Assembly: GCA_033765235.1 (NCBI GenBank)
Contig: JANRIG010000027.1
Span: 47,682 to 111,681, forward strand
DNA from: JANRIG01 sp033765235
Lineage (GTDB): Bacteria > Bacteroidota > Bacteroidia > Cytophagales > UBA9547
Direction of reading: 5' to 3'
DNA: 64,000 nucleotides
Positions 8,431-23,400 of this stretch are shown here, piece after piece. Numbering within the stretch: the stretch's first letter is position 1; each line of letters starts with the position of its first letter. A program made the position numbers and the translations under genes. The notes below the pieces were generated by a model, which ran no database searches, was not told the origin of the DNA, and saw only the letters and a program-made list of their open reading frames with translations.

Positions 8431-11400
8431 TTATTTTATCACTGTCACAAACCCTGTCAGTACAGGCTCAGGCGAGTTATCGTTTTTGTTAATATGATAA
8501 TAATAAGTACCTGCCGGCAACCCATCGCCCGTCCACATTTTGCCGTTGGTAATGGCATCGCCTCTTGAAAACCATACTTCTACCCCATATCTGTTGAATA
8601 TCCTTACCTCGGCTTTCTCTGTGAGCCTCAGTTTCTGAATGTTCCATACAGAGTTAGGGTCGCCTCCTGCATTTGTATTTGGAGTAATTACATTGGGGAT
8701 ATCATCATTTTGGTCACACCTTTTCACCAATACCAACTTTGTGTATGCTGTAGCGGTGGCACAACCGTTGAGCCCGTTTACCACAGCCCCTACAAACACT
8801 TTGTTGTCATATCCTGATAATATTGGAGTACTTACAATAGGAGTTTTGATATCTGCACTCACATTGGGGTCTACTATTTTTTTCCATTTGGCTGCATTGG
8901 CATTTTGTACGGTATCTTTGAGTACATCCAAAGTTTCTTCTGATGAGTAATACCATGTAATAGTGCCCGAGTAGCCACTAAGGGTGAGTACCGCAAAATC
9001 TTCAAGGCATATTTCCTTAATTTTTTCGGCGCTGTTAGGGTTTACCCATACTGTACCTGCCACTGGCTTTTTGGCAAGGTTAACCTTGATGGCAGCGGTT
9101 TTAGCAAAATCATACACCCCATTGCAATAGGCTACACTGTCGGGCAACGTCATATAAGCTCGTAAATATACACTTTGCGACAATGGGCCGTAGGTAAGTT
9201 GGGTACTGTTAGGTCCTGTAGCATTTTTGTCTGAAAGTGCCGTGAAGCTGGTTTCTAAGGTATCTGTAGTAGATACTTCCCATTGTATAAATCCTTTGCT
9301 TTCAGCCAATTCCAATGATATATTGTCTCCTTCACATTTTTCGGCAGTACCGCCCACTATGGCAGATTTGCCGGCAAATGCCGAAGTGAGTGTGATTGTA
9401 AACTCATTGGATACAAAATCTTCGGCAGGGCAAGCACCTTTTACTGGCATTACATACGATACTATATACACTTTAGGTGTTACAAAGTTGCCATAAGGTG
9501 CTTTGTTAAGGTCTATTTGACCGGTATTTGCATTGAGATAAGCTTCTATACCTCCTGTACCTGTAAAGGTAGCATTTTTACCCTCCAATTCATCTGCTTG
9601 GTCAGGCTGCAGTGCATAGTTGTTACAAAACATACCCCCCAAAGTTTTGCCACCGTACGAAAGTGTGGGTTTTGCAGAAGGTTTTTGGTGCAAGGTGATA
9701 TTAGTAGTTTTAGAGAAAGGATCACAGCCTCCAAATCCGGGTACTGTGTATATAATACTATAACTGCCAGGTTTTGACTGTGCCACATTGATTACACCCT
9801 CTGCTCCTACTACAAATTTTAGGTCATCAGGTTTATTGGTCAAATATCTACCTACGCCGGCTGCATAGCCCAATATAGTAGTAACTGGACTTACAGACTC
9901 GTTGTAGCCTATGCATGGCTCCCCTAAATAATTTATATTAATGGCATCAGCAGATAAGGCACCGGTGATAGACACTACGGCTGGGTAGCTATACGGGTTA
10001 CATCCGTCAGGAGCTACTACGTAATTTATATTTTTGAAACCTGGGGAGGCCGCACTCGATGGTGTAATAGTGCCGTTAGCTGCATTTACCAAGATATTGG
10101 TTGAAATGAAACTTCCCGTATATCCGAATGGCACTGTAGGTGCATTAGGTGTACGCGTGGCAAAGTCTGTGCTGCAATAATAACCGTTACCGTATCCTGC
10201 ATCAGGGTATTCTATCACTCCGGTCACTGTAGGATTAGGCTTAATAGTGATAGATTTAGATATAGTATTCGCAGGACATCCGGAAATAGGACTTCCGGTG
10301 AATGTGACATTCCAAGTACCTATGTTGCTGGCGCTCAGGTTAATGGTGCCCAAATTTGGATCTGTCAATGAAAGATTAGCATCTGCCGAAAATGTACCCG
10401 CACCTACTATGTTAGTAGCAGACACATAGGTACCATCACCCTCCGGATCATAGTTTTTACAATAATTGTCTCTAGCATAAGCAAAATCTATGGCAGGATT
10501 TACATTTACAGATATTGATGTACTGCCACTCACCCCTGCACAACCGTTTACACCGGGTATAGTAAAGGTTATATTTTGCGATGGCACAGTCACTGTTGCC
10601 GTAAAGTTGCCATTAGTAGCTACTGATATAGGTCCGCTACTGATGAAGAATCCGGTAGCTGAAGTAGGTGTGTAGGTAGCACTAAGCCCAGTGACCACCG
10701 CACCTAAACAATAGTTGCCCAATGCTGAAGGCTGCGATACAGAAGTGATAGCTGCTTGCTGCTGTACATTTACGTTTACAGCATTAGAAAATACATCCGG
10801 ACATGTACCTCCTGATGCTTTGGCTCTGAATTGATAGGGGCTATTTGAAGTTTGCACATTTGCATAGGTATTGCCCACAATATCGTTGTAAGCAAATCCA
10901 TCCCAAAGCTGGTAAGTAATAGTACCTTGTGTAGCACCTGTGGTATTTAGCTGTGCTGTTTGGCCTTGGCAAATAATGGTTGCTGCTACAATAGGGGTGC
11001 CCGCATTATTAAACGGCTCTACGGTCACGCTTGTACTGGCAAAGTTTTGATTGTTGCCTGCTGCTAATACTCTTACATCAATTGTCTTGGTGCCGGGTGT
11101 ACTAAATGTAATGGGACCTACTACAGTGAGTGTAGCTGATGTATTGTAAATGAATGGCACAGCTATATCTGTACCCGATATGGTATATCCTATAATAGGA
11201 CCTGCGGATGTACCAGTGAGTGTGAGCATGACCCCTGTGGAGGTAGCAGTACTCAAGCAAAGCGTAGCAGGGCTTGCAGCTATAGTAGCAGATACCGTAC
11301 ACGGTGTACCATTTATTTGTACTTCAGCAGAGTTTTGAGAAATACACCCTACTCCGTTTTGTACCACAGCTCTGTAATATTCTGTACCTGTCACTTCAGA

Positions 11401-14400
11401 GAAGTTGGGTGTATAAGATGTGAAACCTACTGTAGACAAAATACCTAAGTAAGAGGTATTGCCGGGTGCTGAGCGTTCCCAACCCAAAATACTACCAATA
11501 ATAGTACCTGTAAGACTTAAGTTGTAAGTATTACCAATACATACTGTGCTAGAGCCCAATAATATAGCTGTACCACCGCTGCTGGCACTAAGTACAGTGA
11601 CTACAAACAAAGATGAACTTTGTGCTGCACATATACCGTTGGTCACCACTGCTTGGTAATATCTGTCAGCCGTCAAACCTGCAGCAATGTTTAAAGTTGA
11701 TGATGTCTCACCACTCATATTTGACCATGTACTGCCATCGGGAGAGTCTTGCCACTGTATGGCTCCGTTGTTGCCTGTCAAATTAAGGGTTGCTATCCCT
11801 GAAGTATTACAAATACCAGATGTAGGACCACTCACACTACCTCCTATACTCGGTGAGGTAATGGTGACATTGATGGTTTGTATATTTGTGGTGCTCACAC
11901 CTATCACGGTCAAAGATACAGAGAATACCCCTGCAGTATTATATGTAACCGGAATGCTATAGCCACTTGTGGTAATGCCTACACTTGCAGTAGCCGGCGA
12001 AGCCCCAAATCCAAAATCCCACATTCTACCTAATATTGTACTTACAGAACTTGAATTGTCTGTAAATGTAATGCCTGTACCCGTAGCAGCACTGAGACAT
12101 ATTGGATTTATATCCGGAGTAATTTGTGCTGTAAGTCCACAGAGCGTAGTAGTAATCAACTGAAAGCCGGAAGATACCGTGCTACAGCCTGCACCGCTTA
12201 CCACACTCACCCTGTAGTAGGTATCAGTGGTAAGATTTGGTGTATTATAGGTTGCAGTATTTGCACCTGATATGGCACTCCATACCGAGCCGTCTGGCGA
12301 CTGCTCCCATTGTATATTACCTTGGCTACCTGTCACTTGCAATGCCGCCGGGCTATTGCTGCATATAGGTAACGTACTGGTACTGGATACAGTACCTGAT
12401 ATACTTTCTCCTATCACAGTGACCATAGTACCTGTAATGGTTACCGCAGGGCATGAAGCATTAGATACTATTACCCCATAATAGTTATTGGATGTAAGAT
12501 TAGCCGAGGTGTACGATGTACCTGATGAGCCTGTGGCTGAGTAAGTTATATTATCAGCAGATGCTATCCATGATACAGTGCCTCTCTCTCCCGCAAGTGT
12601 GAGGCTTGCAGCAGTATTATAACAAATAGGATTGGTGGTCACAGATACACTACCTGCAAGGCTTGGGTCATCTATTGTAATATTTTGAGTATAAACAGTA
12701 GTGACACCTCCTACGCCTATCACCGTCAGTGTCACAGTTTTAGTACCTGAGGTATTATAAGTAACATTGATATTATAGCCACTTGATGTAAGACCTATGT
12801 TTGCAGTGGCAGGAGTAGCTCCTGTGCCAAAATCCCACATTCTGCCTATAATGGTACTCACTGCAGAAGATGCATCAGTAAATGATACACCTGTAGCTGA
12901 TGCAGATATCAAGCATATAGGATTTGGCAACCCTGTAAAACTCGATACCACACCACAGGATTGTGCAGTCACTAACAATGAAGGAGAATTTGCAGGGGTA
13001 CAGCCTGCACCGTTGGCAGCTACTATCCTATAATAATATCCGGCCAAAGGAATGTTGATGGTAGCTATACCCGGAGTGGTAGCACCCGACACAGCAGTCC
13101 ATGCACTGTTGTCCGGTGAATTTTCCCATTGCAATGTTCCCAATTGACCTGACACTGTAAGATTAGCTGTAGTATTTTCACACACCGGCAATGGGGTGTT
13201 GGAGCTCACAGTACCTCCTACACTTTGCCCCCTCACCGTGACCACAAATGCGGAGGTAGATGTTACCACCGGGCATACTCCATTCACTGCAGATATGGCA
13301 TAATATGAATTGGCTATTCTGTTTGATTGTGCATATGTAGAAGTTGTGACACCTGTATTTACCCAAGTGCTACCGTCGTTGCTGGTAAGCCAAGTAGCGG
13401 TGCCTCGTGTAGATGCCACGCTGAGGTTAGCGGTGAAATCATAACAAAGCGGATTTGGCGACACGCTTGATATGGTACCTGCTAAGCTCATATCATCCAC
13501 CAAACCTGTGATAGTGATAGAGTTGGTGGCTGCACCCGTACCTACTACTGATAGTACCACAGCTATAGGTCCTGACACAGGGAATGTGAAACTAATGTTA
13601 TAACCACTCGGAGTAATACCAAATCCTACGGTATTGATAAGGCTTCCGTTTTGATATACATACCATACTCTGCCCAAAATAGTAGTAGGCGTAGTAGATA
13701 AGTCTGTGAATGTGATACCTGTAGATGAGGCGGTGCTCAAACACACATTAGTGCCTGTACTGGTAGCATTGGCCGATACCGCACATACTAATCCTGTAGC
13801 TGTGGCTATATTAGAAAAATTGGTAAAACATCCTGCACCGTTGGTAGCACCTATTCTAAAGAAATAATCTATGCCATTGTTCAATGTGTACGATGCTGAA
13901 ATAGCTGTTCCTGGAATGGTGCTCCACATACCAGCCACAGTGGATACTTCCCACACTACTGTACCTGTGCTGGCTGCAGCTGTGAAATTGGCCGGAGAAC
14001 CCACGCAAGGGGTTTGTATGGTAGGTGTAATAGTACCTGCACTGCTTTGGGGAGTTACATTGATAGTGTGTCCGGCAGAAGTGACATTGGCACATACACC
14101 ATTGCCTACCACTGCATTGAAAATGGTAGCACCTGATAGTGTTACTGAGGTATAAGTTGGTGAAGTAACAGCATTAAATGTCCATGTACTGCCCCCATCC
14201 GTAGAATATTGCCATCCTGCTATGGTACCTGCATGACCTGATAATGTAAGTGTGGCAGTTGTGCCATAGCATATACTTGCGCCCGTGCCTGATGCCACAC
14301 CTGCTGCAGGAGCAGCATTGAATGTGATACCCGATATGCTGAATACAGCAGGGCAGCCACCTGAAGCAGGTATGGTGTAGTTCACAATGAAAGAACCACT

Positions 14401-17400
14401 CAATGATGTATTAATGCCGGTAATATTACCTGTGCTTCCATTCACAGAAAATCCGGTAGCTGTAGTATTAAATGTACCTCCTGTGACACCGGATATGACA
14501 GTGACCGGTACCGATGGTACATTTGCACAGAATGGAGTAGCTCCGTAGTTGAATATTGGTACGGCGGGAAGTGGTGTGACAGTGACACTGTTAGCACCTA
14601 CTATTGATGTACAACCTCCTGCAGCAGCTATGATATGATTTATCCAATAGGTACCCGATACAGTATTGGCACTAATGGTAATAGTACCACTGCTATTTAA
14701 GGTGACAGCTGAACCTGGTGCTGTAGTAACCCAAGCACCGTTGAATATTCCTGATGTAGTAATGACTGAAATAGGTGCACTATTAGCACAGTAAGGTCCT
14801 GCTCCATAATTGAACACTGGTGCAGTGGGTAAAGAGGTAATAGTGACTATGGCAATTCCCGTAGCAGATGTAGCACTACAAGCTCCTGAACCTATATTAT
14901 ATGCGGTGACTGTATACACTCCACCTGCAGCACCCGATGATACCACTCCTGTATTCACGGCCACCGTGATGCCCGCTGTACCATAGTATAGTGTGCCTGC
15001 TGTGGTATTCACTCCCGATACCAATCCTATATTATTGTTGTTGCAATATGGAGAAGCACCATAACTAATAATTGGATTTGGTGGTGACGTGGTAATAATC
15101 ACAGAAGAAGAACCTGTAACGGCAGCACAACCTCCTGACGCAGGTATCACATGATTTATCCAATAAGTGCCTGATACAGTGGCAGAAGCTAAAGTAATAG
15201 TACCTGTAGATGCATTAATGGTGAATACACTTCCGGGTGCTGTGGTAGAGTATGTGCCTGCAAATAATCCACTCACTGTAGTGACCCCTACTATAGATGT
15301 GATGGGACATATGGGACCTCCATAGTTGAAATTAGGAGTAGCCGGCAATGCAGTAATGGTAAGCACGGCTGTGCCTGACACAGAAGTAGCACTACAAGTA
15401 ACAGCTCCTGCGTTGAAGGCAGTAATAGTATAAATACCTGTAGCAGCACCACTTGATATAATTCCTGTAGATATGCCTACTGCTGCGCCTGCACTTGCAA
15501 AGTACTGAGTACCTGCGGTGGTATTGACTGCAGATGTTAATCCAATATTATTATTATTACAATAAGGTGATACACCATAACTTATGACAGGGGTGAGTGG
15601 AATGCCTGTAATGGTAATGGCTGCATAACCTGCTACTGATGCGCAACCCCCAGAGGCAGGTATCACATGGCGTATCCAATATATGCCTGATAATGTATTG
15701 CCTGCTACTACGGTAACAGTGCCATTGGTAGCATTCACCGTAATTTGTGCACCTGGAGCTGTGGTTACATAAGTTCCATTAAATGAACCACTTAATGTGG
15801 TAACGGCACCTGTACCTGCACTGGCACATATAGGAGCATACACAAATCCGGGCACTGTAGGAGCTGAGGTTACAGTAACTACTAATATGTTTGATACTAC
15901 CGTACTGCAAGGAGTATTTTGCACCACAGCCCTATACCAAGTATTTTGAGTGAGAGCTGCCGTATTGAATATACGAGGTGTACCTGTACCGTTGCCCACA
16001 AATGAGTATGTAACTCCATCATTGGAAGATTCAAAATTAACAATACCATTAAACCCTGTAAGGGTAATTTGGGTAGTATTGCCTGCACATACTGCCAGTG
16101 CATTGCCTGCTAAAGTACCTGAAGTACTTACACCATTTACAGTTATAAGACCTATACCTGCTAAGGTGACTTGGGGACAACCTGAAGTAAATGCAATAAC
16201 TCTAACTGTATTGACACCCGGTGTGGATACAAAGTTGGATGGAATGGTAAGCGTAAGTGTACTGCCTGTACCTACTCTAAGACCTGAAACAGTATTAGCC
16301 CCTATCATGGCGTAATAACTTACTCCATTTTGAGCTCCGGGTACATCCACGCCACTATTATTGCCTTGACATATAGGATTGACTCCGTTTACATTAACCC
16401 CAAGAGTAGAATTGGCCTGCACTACACCACCCATTACATAATTATAAGCAAAGGGCTGAGGGGTGGCATAACATGTAGAGCCCATCTGCCACGCATATAC
16501 TCCTGTTACAGAAGTGCCTGATAGTAAGCCTGATGTAAAATTAATAACACCTATACCTGATATAGATGCAGTGCCTTCGCTGATAAGGTCGCCGTTCCAA
16601 CTTACGTTAAATAATGAACCTGCCATGGTAGATGGCACACCTGCCACTGTGATACTTATATTGCCGGTGGCCAAAGCAGAGCAACCTATAGGGTCTGAAG
16701 CTGTCACACCTAAAATGGTAGTTCTGGGATATACAAATACTTGCTGCGATGATAAGCCTATGCCACCGCACTGATCGGAGCCTACTACTACAGTAGCAGG
16801 ACCCACAAATGTGCTCACCCAAGTGAGTAACCCATTTTGTGTATTAATTTCTCCTATGTAGTCTGTATTGTCTACAATTTTGACGGCGTTAAGAGAATGA
16901 ATACCACTTACTTCTGATGATGAAAGTGCCTTATTAAACACCATTACCTCATCTATTCCTCCACGCATGTTTTCGTTCCAGTTCACACCAATCATAAAGC
17001 TTGTGCCATTACTTTCATTGATATTTGCAGAAGGTATTGTATTAACACCTGACAATATACCATTAATATAGCCAGTGATTTGGTAACCTCCGCCATAGCC
17101 TGTTGGCATAGTAGGATCATACCTTACTACAGCAGCTACATGAATCCATGTATTAGTGGGTATAGCACCTGATATGGTTACAGTAGTGCCGGGGCAGCAT
17201 GGAGACATTACTTGCGTGTTGAAAGACAGGCGTTTATCGGCATCAGGTCCTGTCAACATTAAAAAGTAATTATCTCCTTTTCTCATAATATGTCTGTTGG
17301 CACCTCCTGATTCAGGGGTATATCTTATCCATGCAGCCAAAGTGAAATCTTCATTTTCAAATTCCATACTTGAATTAGTAGGTACTAATACATGTTGGTT

Positions 17401-20400
17401 GCCACCGGTGAGTGATAGTGCTCCTCCGGCATTTCCTCCCAAGTCAAATCCATAAGATGCCCCATTTTGTAATGTACCATTAATTAATCCACCCAATGAC
17501 CATGGAGAGATAGACTGATTGGCAGCACTTGATGTATTAAATGGGTAGTAGGCTATCATACCAGGTAATATATCACCTATTGCACCGGGGGTGCGGATAA
17601 AATATTTGGGTTGCCCTGCAGGGGTGGTAAATAATGAAGTAGGAGTACCTTGACATACAGCGGTAGGTCCTGAAATTCCCGGTTGAACCACCGTATTTTT
17701 TCCTCCAATAGTGACATTAGCATATGTCCAAGATGATGCCAACATATTATTATGAAAATCGCCGCAACCATAGGTACGTACACGTATGGTAGCAACTCCT
17801 GAAAATCCATTAGCCCATGTGACTTCCGCAGAGGCACCCGAGTTACAAGGGCGTCCCGGCAAAGCTGTATTGCAAGGTGGAGCATTGTCTACCCAACCAC
17901 CACCCGGCTCAGCTTTTACTCCCAACACTGTGGATACTCTACTCCAAGCGCATGGGTTACCTCCTCCGTAGCAACTGCCGGCTGCGCTCGGATTTATTGA
18001 ACTGCTGCCTGCATTTAAAAGTTGCCATTGGTACCCACCTGCTGCATTGTCTGAGTAAGTAGAAAAATTAGTACTGGATGAATTTTGGCAATATGGTATA
18101 TCTGTAAATAATAATGAGCCTGGGGGCGAAGGAATAGGGCTTTGCACATTCACCAATACTCTGGTACGTTCATAGCCCGGAGTAGCGTAGTCATAAGATT
18201 GATTACTAGGTCCACAATTGTTTGACGAACTTACTTCAATATATATATTTCCGGAAAAATTTGGGTTAAAAGTGACCGTGATACCATTTTTGTAGTTTGA
18301 ACCTGCCGTAGCACCATAAGTAGCAGTATTAGATAAGGAATTACCACCTATGAATGTACCTGCTGCTGCATTATAGGCACCTCCACCTGCTCCATCTGCT
18401 GCTGCTATATTGGTGACAGCGTTTGGCGGGGTTATACTCCATGAGTAGCCGTTAGCATTAGCATTATCATCCACCTCTAATACTACGCTTTCGCCACTGG
18501 TGCCACCAAACTCAATATAGTTATTAGAGCTATACCTTACATAACCACCACTATTTAGGGCTGCATTTCCTGTAAGATTGATAGTATATGCATTGGGTAC
18601 ACTCGCTACAGTGCCTATTATTCTGTCTTGTATATCTCTGATAATGTAGCCGGGGAATACTTGGTTTTGAAAGTCTGTTGCAAAACCAATAATTTGGTTG
18701 CTTCCTGTATTGTAGGTGATAGTACCTCTGCCCATAAAGAATGGCTGCGATTTATTGACACCCCATATACCATCATCATATACAGATAGTTGAATATTAT
18801 CTCCATTAATATTAGTGACATAGTACCACGTATCGTTGTTGCAATTATTGCCTCCATTATTAGCATGTTCTAGTTCTACACACAGGTCTCCACCACCTCC
18901 CGAATTTAAATTAGGTGTGCGGTAAGCATATCTGAATCGCACTTGTGAATATAATTTAAGATTATGAGCACCCCATTTGGCAGTACTTATAGTGATGGTA
19001 TTTTGGTTGGGTGCAATATCTACAGTGACAGGTCTCCAAGCACGAATATTAGTGGCTGTGAAGTTAGGTGTGACATTACCACCTCCACGTTGTGTACCTA
19101 ACCTAATAGTGCTTCCTGCTACATTGGTTACGAAATAGGGTGTCCAATTTTGAAAATTGGCTCCATTCGGCAATCCGTTAGGGTCAACACCGTTTTGGGT
19201 TATGTATATGACATCATTTACCGCAATGGTATTGGCACCTGATACCACAGAGTAAGTGATATCAGTGTTGCCATTGGTAAAATTAAGATTTATGATATTG
19301 TTATGAAATGCATTATAACTTCCACCATTAGAAGTGGTATAATAGGTGGCCACTTGCCCACCACATATATCATAGTCATTATCTCCCGGAGGACGTAAGC
19401 CCTGGCCGGGTCCTGTAATACGAGATGGGAGTGTAACGCCTCTGGCACGTGTAGGTACAAAATGATAATCAGTTAACAGTTTTTGAGTAGGGCAAGCGGG
19501 TGAAGTGGCGTAACCACTAATGGTATTGGGGTTATTAAGGCTTATCCAATATGGGAATGAACTAAAATCTACCTCTAAAGGCATAGGATTTGTGAGTGCT
19601 CTTGTTTCGGGTCCAATTTTGTATTCAAATGGATTTTGGCTGCCATTTATGTCAAAATATTTGAACATTGCAGCATAGTTTACACCTATCACTGCCCCTG
19701 TCAAAGTAGCTATGAATGACGGTACCCCATTACCATTGTAACAAGTGAGTGCCGGACCTAACCATGTAGGTGAGAGTTGGGCATTGGTAAGCGTGGTAGA
19801 GTGGAGCAAAGGTGCGGTTTGGGTAAGATTTACAGGTGTGCAGCCTACAGAGGTAGCCCTAATAGTAATAGGGGAAGCTGTAAATGATATTCCTAATGTA
19901 GTTTTGGGGAATGGTAATGTAAGTGTACTACCCATACCTGCCGCTGATACTATGGTGTTGCCCAAGTACCTGGCTTCGTAGGTGACACCCGACTCTGAGC
20001 CATATATTTTTATGTATAAGTTTTGTAAACTACTAATAGCGCACAAACTATCTCCTACCACAGGCAATGTGATATTAGGAGCTCTGTTATTAGTCACATT
20101 TAATGAGTTGATAAGCGACAAGCCACAACTATACTGACCATAAACACTTATGGCAGCGGATGTGATGGTTGATGTAAGGAATGATATATTGGCTGACAAG
20201 CCATTGTTAGGTCCTGTGATAGTAGCCGAACCTGTAACTGACCATATATAAGAAAGTGGCGTAGGTGACACTCCGGATATAGAATATACTGAAGTGCTGC
20301 CTTGGCATATATTTAACACTCCTTGTATATCAGCTGAAAGTGCTCCGGTAGCTTGTACATTTATGGTCAATATACGCGGTGCAGATTGTCCTATGTTATT

Positions 20401-23400
20401 AAACCCTACTACTGTAAGATATTGTGTAGATGGAGCAGTGGCCAATACATTCACCACTACAGTATCTCTGCCGGATAAGTTGGTGGCTAATCCTGGTGAG
20501 GAATACCATTTGTAGTATGTAGTATTGGTAGGCAAAGGTGGAGTCACTCTATATATGAGTCCTGTCTCACCTTGGCATACAACAGATTTGCCTGTAATAC
20601 CTGCTATGGATCCGGGAGGAAGGTTATTAAAATTAAAAGCCGCTACCGTGCTTGCACCCATGAGTATTTCATTTACTTGGTTTGCATTGGTAGTACCGTT
20701 AGACTGTGTGAGCCTTACCATCACATGATTTCCTGCCGGTATTGTGCCTTGTATATCTCTGCCATTACCACCTGAGCAGCCACCCAAAGCATATTGGTCT
20801 CTTACATAAAAAGTGTTAGCGTCTATGGCAATTAGGGTGAGTTGGTCAGTATTTGGTGTAAGCCCTGTAATAGCTGTAGCATCTGTATAATAAGTAGCGG
20901 CAATACATTGACCAACAGGTACTCCATGACCTACGCATGTGACATAATCGCTGCCCGTATTGATACCTGTGATGCTAAAACCTGTAGGGAATACAGTAAC
21001 TTTATCGTTAGGGTAGTCAAAGGCATAGACAGGGCGTGTCCAGTTAGGATACTCATTGGTAGGTCTTACTATAGGTACCAAAGTATTTTCGAGAGGTATA
21101 TTGATTTTGGTGTTTAAGCCATAGTTGTATGTATATATTAAATTATGATATGGTGAGTTCCAAGTTTTGGCAGGTATGGCATATATACCCCAATATCGGG
21201 TGCTGTCGTAAGCAGTGACTCCCCCAGGAAGCCCTGCACCTTCAGGATTGCCGTCTACCCTGTATATCTGTGTGCCATAGTACCTATTGGAGTTTAAATA
21301 ATTAGTAAATACATTCCCAAAATCACCATCAGGATGAGGTAAATTTCCCCCGTACTGGCTATTATAGTTGTAAGCACTTTCATTACCCAATGCTGCGCCG
21401 GAGGTAGTCCATTGATATTGTCCTGAAAATACAAGGTCGCCTTCACCGAGCCTGTTTTCAAGTATATTACCTGCGCCTTCGTCAAAATTAAAATACAAAT
21501 CCAAGTTGCAATATTTAGGATGTGAAGTGGTAATTTTTTTGCACATTAGTTGACGTATTTCTGTGATAGACAATGGAGTATTCCAAACGGAAAGCTCATC
21601 TAATGCACCGTCAAATTCATCAGAATAGAAATTATTACGCCCGGCTATGTGCATCTCGTTAAAAGCTGTGTCTCTAAGCATTTCACCACTAGTAGCCGGA
21701 AAACCGTTTATGAATAAATTCATTAAAGAACCTGTGCGTGTGATGGCATAGTGGGACCACTGATTGTAACCCGAGTAAACGTTTCCAAGCTGAGCATTTT
21801 CTACCGTTATATCATTATTTCTTACTCCAATATTAGAACCGTTGGTACCTATCCCGTATCCTATGTCATTGTATTGAGTACCGTTAAAAAACCTTACCAC
21901 GGTACCCCCTTCATCGCCTGAAGTATTGTAGCATTTTGCCCAAAATGATATGGTATAATTATTTGCTCTTTTGTAGTTGTACAAAACACCGTCTGCATCT
22001 GTGAAGGACATAGCACGTCCTGAACCTGTGCGATTCACAGCATTGTTTTGGCGCACACCCAGTATGTATTCACTTCTTGATTTTTCTTTACAACTAAGAA
22101 TGAGTACTCTCTGAATAGCATCTATCCTAGCACCTCCATGTCCCCAACTTGCATCTGAGCCATCATCACGTCGGACTAGTCGGTTCCAGTTAGGGTTGTT
22201 GCTGGCGGCAGGGTTGCCTTGCCAACTGTAGGTGACATCGTATGGTGGATTGGTACCATTGGCTACGAATACGCCATAATATTTGCCGGCTATGGTGGTG
22301 TAGTAGGCAGGTGGTGTTCTGAGAGTTGGGGCTTGGTTCACAGCATAAATGTGCACCCCATGAGGATTGCCCTGTCCTAAATTTGACACAGAAAATACAT
22401 CATTTCCCACAATATTGGTGTATGAGAGGGATACACTTGGCCATGCTCCCGGATATATATTCACACTATGGTCACCTATGGCAGCACCTGAATATACATA
22501 GTGCGCAAGATTGGTAACAGTAGTGACTACATTTACCAAAGTACCTGCATTGGCAGTACCTGTACGACGATCGAGCAAGTTGGTACCATTGATGGTATTG
22601 AATTGGAAATAGTTTGTAAGATTGGCAAAGTTGGGGTGTGTGCCTGTGACACGTTTACACATATAGTTGCGAAGTTGTACTAAACTTATACTGGTGTTCC
22701 AAATACGAACTTCATCTATCTGCCCTCGCAAATGATTGGTGACAGAAGAGGTATTGAGCGCACCCATGGTAAAGCGTGAGGTGGTGGCAGAGCCTGAAGC
22801 AGAGCCTGATGCTGCCAAAGTACCATTGATAAATAAAGAGAGTGCATTACCATTTTTCACAGCAGCTATATGATACCACTTGCTTGTTACTATAGGGTAT
22901 CCTGTGAGTATGGTAGCACCGTTGTTAAGGTTCCACTCAATTCTGTTCAAATTATTTATTCTCAATACGTTAGTAGGATTTACGGCATTAGAGTATGCCA
23001 GTATATCTTGTGTTTTGTTATATTTTTCAGGTTTTACCCATACCTCCATGGTGTAGTTGGATGTGGCAAGTGGGTCAAAAGTGCCTGCTGCATTGGCATT
23101 GATATATTGGTTATAGGTATCGTCAAGCCTCACTGCAAGACCTGCAGCCACGGTATCGCTCATGGTAGGTGGGTTGCAAATAGTAGGATTTGGCTGGTTG
23201 GCTACAAGCTCTTTCCATGACTGGTGTTTATCAGTACCTCTATAGGTAAATGTGCCAAAGTCGCGGGTCAGAGAGCGATCGGCACCTGAGGTAGTATCTG
23301 TCATACATGATGTAGTAGAACCAAAACTGGTGCTTTCAACGTTGAGATTATTGTTAGTATTAAAACCTCCAAAATCAAGAAAGTGCGCGGCTATTTCCAT

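Noticed and set aside
11650..15630. CRISPR array suggested by regular repeats
   Set aside because: Periods are 516 and about 820 bp, copies are degenerate, and they lie in one continuous reading frame; no cas genes are present.
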